Made by a program: the position numbers and the translations under genes
The notes under the pieces: model-generated
What the model saw: only the letters and a program-made list of their open reading frames with translations
Databases searched by the model: none
Told to the model about the DNA's origin: nothing
NCBI GenBank assembly: GCA_964412845.1
Contig: CAYPQM010000260.1
Span: forward strand, 1 to 5,843
Direction of reading: 5' to 3'
DNA: 5,843 bases
Source of the DNA: JAWWPY01 sp964412845
Lineage (GTDB): Bacteria; Actinomycetota; Actinomycetes; Streptosporangiales; Streptosporangiaceae
Shown: piece after piece, positions 5,072 to 5,843 of the stretch
How the letters are laid out: each line of letters starts with the position of its first letter
How positions within the stretch are numbered: the stretch's first letter is position 1

Positions 5072-5843
5072 TCAGCCGCGGCGCTGGAGCAGGGCCAGGA
5101 AGATGGCGTCCGTCCCATGCCGGTGTGGCCAGAACTGCACGTACTTACGGTCAGGTTCCGGGCAGCGCAGGCCAGGGACTTCGGGGAGCATCGCGGGCGC
5201 GTCGAGCACCTCAATGTCATCGCGCTCGCGCAGTACGTCCGCCACTACCGCCCGGGTTTCCGCCAGGTGCGGGGAGCAGGTCACGTAACCGACCACGCCG
5301 CCGGGCCGGACGGAGTCGAGCGCCGCGGCGAGCAACTGCCGCTGCAGGGCGCCCAGGCCAGCGACGTCGGCCGGTGACTTACGCCAGCGCGCCTCCGGAC
5401 GGCGGCGCAGCGCGCCGAGCCCCGAGCACGGGACGTCGGCGAGGACCCGGTCGAAGGTCCCGGGCCGCCATGGGCCAGCCGTGCCGTCGGCGGCGACCGC
5501 CGCGGCAGCGCCGGTGATGGCGGCCGCGGCGCCAGCCATCCTGGCCCGGTGCACGCGCTTGTCGGCGGCGACGAGCTTGGCGCCGCGGCCCGCCGCCAAG
5601 CCCGCGAGCAGGCGTGCCTTGCCACCCGGCCCGGCACACAGGTCCAGCCAGCGGCTGTCCTGGCCAGTCACCGCGACCCGGGCCAGGGCCAGGGCCGCCA
5701 GCTGGCTGGCCTCGTCCTGCACAGCGGCGCGGCCCTCGCCGACCGCTGGGATCGCGGCGGGATCGCCGCTTTCGAGATAAACGCCGAATGGAGACCACCG
5801 GGCCAGTTCCCAGCCACCGGTCACCAGCTCGGCGGGGTCGGTG
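5072..5843 (-). CDS. rsmB: 16S rRNA (cytosine-5) methyltransferase, 3' part (5' end outside window)
   Basis: This is the C-terminal catalytic part of RsmB (Sun/Fmu), which methylates C967 of 16S rRNA (E. coli numbering) with S-adenosylmethionine. The frame is open to the right edge, so the N-terminal NusB-like RNA-binding domain and the real start lie outside; about 257 residues are seen of a protein usually near 430-480. Visible motifs are the SAM-binding DLCAGPGGKA, then ADVPCSGLGALRRRPEARW with the motif IV cysteine (codon 5428-5426), and YVTCSPHLAET with the motif VI nucleophile cysteine (codon 5278-5276). Both cysteines are present, so the enzyme should be active. GTG 5824 is internal, not a start. 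The kinase gene follows after 16 bases. Confidence 0.95.
   Translation of the reverse strand, partial: TDPAELVTGGWELARWSPFGVYLESGDPAAIPAVGEGRAAVQDEASQLAALALARVAVTGQDSRWLDLCAGPGGKARLLAGLAAGRGAKLVAADKRVHRARMAGAAAAITGAAAAVAADGTAGPWRPGTFDRVLADVPCSGLGALRRRPEARWRKSPADVAGLGALQRQLLAAALDSVRPGGVVGYVTCSPHLAETRAVVADVLRERDDIEVLDAPAMLPEVPGLRCPEPDRKYVQFWPHRHGTDAIFLALLQRRG

Noticed and set aside
5056..5220. N-terminal extension of the kinase up to 5220
   Set aside because: This part overlaps the end of rsmB, is rich in Cys, Ser and Arg like an off-frame translation, and matches nothing in kinase N-termini; ATG 5055 fits better.
5072..5824. rsmB as a complete 250-residue gene starting at GTG 5824
   Set aside because: The frame continues open to the window edge and RsmB normally has a large N-terminal RNA-binding domain, so this is an internal GTG of a truncated gene.

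Overview
The window looks like a draft-assembly fragment of a high-GC actinomycete chromosome. The coding sequence is strongly GC-biased, GTG and TTG starts are common, and it carries the actinobacterial-style rsmB and rpe genes plus an ECF42-type sigma factor with its DGPF (YCII) partner. I cannot name a genus. A run of exactly 100 N (4236-4335) marks a scaffold gap.

Layout from right to left, which is the direction of transcription for most genes. The minus strand carries the 3' part of rsmB (16S rRNA m5C methyltransferase, cut by the right edge), then a uridine-kinase-like P-loop kinase. Next comes a 23-bp tandem-repeat array interrupted by the gap. A plus-strand gene of unknown function (DUF2786 family) converges on the kinase and diverges from the next minus-strand block. 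That block is rpe (ribulose-phosphate 3-epimerase), a NUDIX hydrolase, a YCII/DGPF protein and an ECF42-like sigma factor, packed with gaps of 6 and 10 bases and then a 4-base overlap. Two related hairpins lie just past the sigma gene and probably end the transcript.

The block has two parts. rpe and the NUDIX gene are housekeeping or metabolic and share one reading frame, separated by one TGA and two codons. The YCII and sigma genes form the known ECF42 module. A match to the bipartite ECF42 promoter (TGTCGA, 17 bases, CGTC) lies inside the 3' end of the NUDIX gene, about 40 bases before the YCII start. This suggests an autoregulated sub-operon that can also receive read-through from rpe.

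Most of the window is ordinary. The points worth a second look are the ECF42 promoter and start reassignment, the 23-bp array that appears to duplicate the kinase 3' end and flanks the gap with identical 38-base sequences, and the paired hairpins at the left edge. I see no RNA genes, insertion sequence, CRISPR array or clearly new system.
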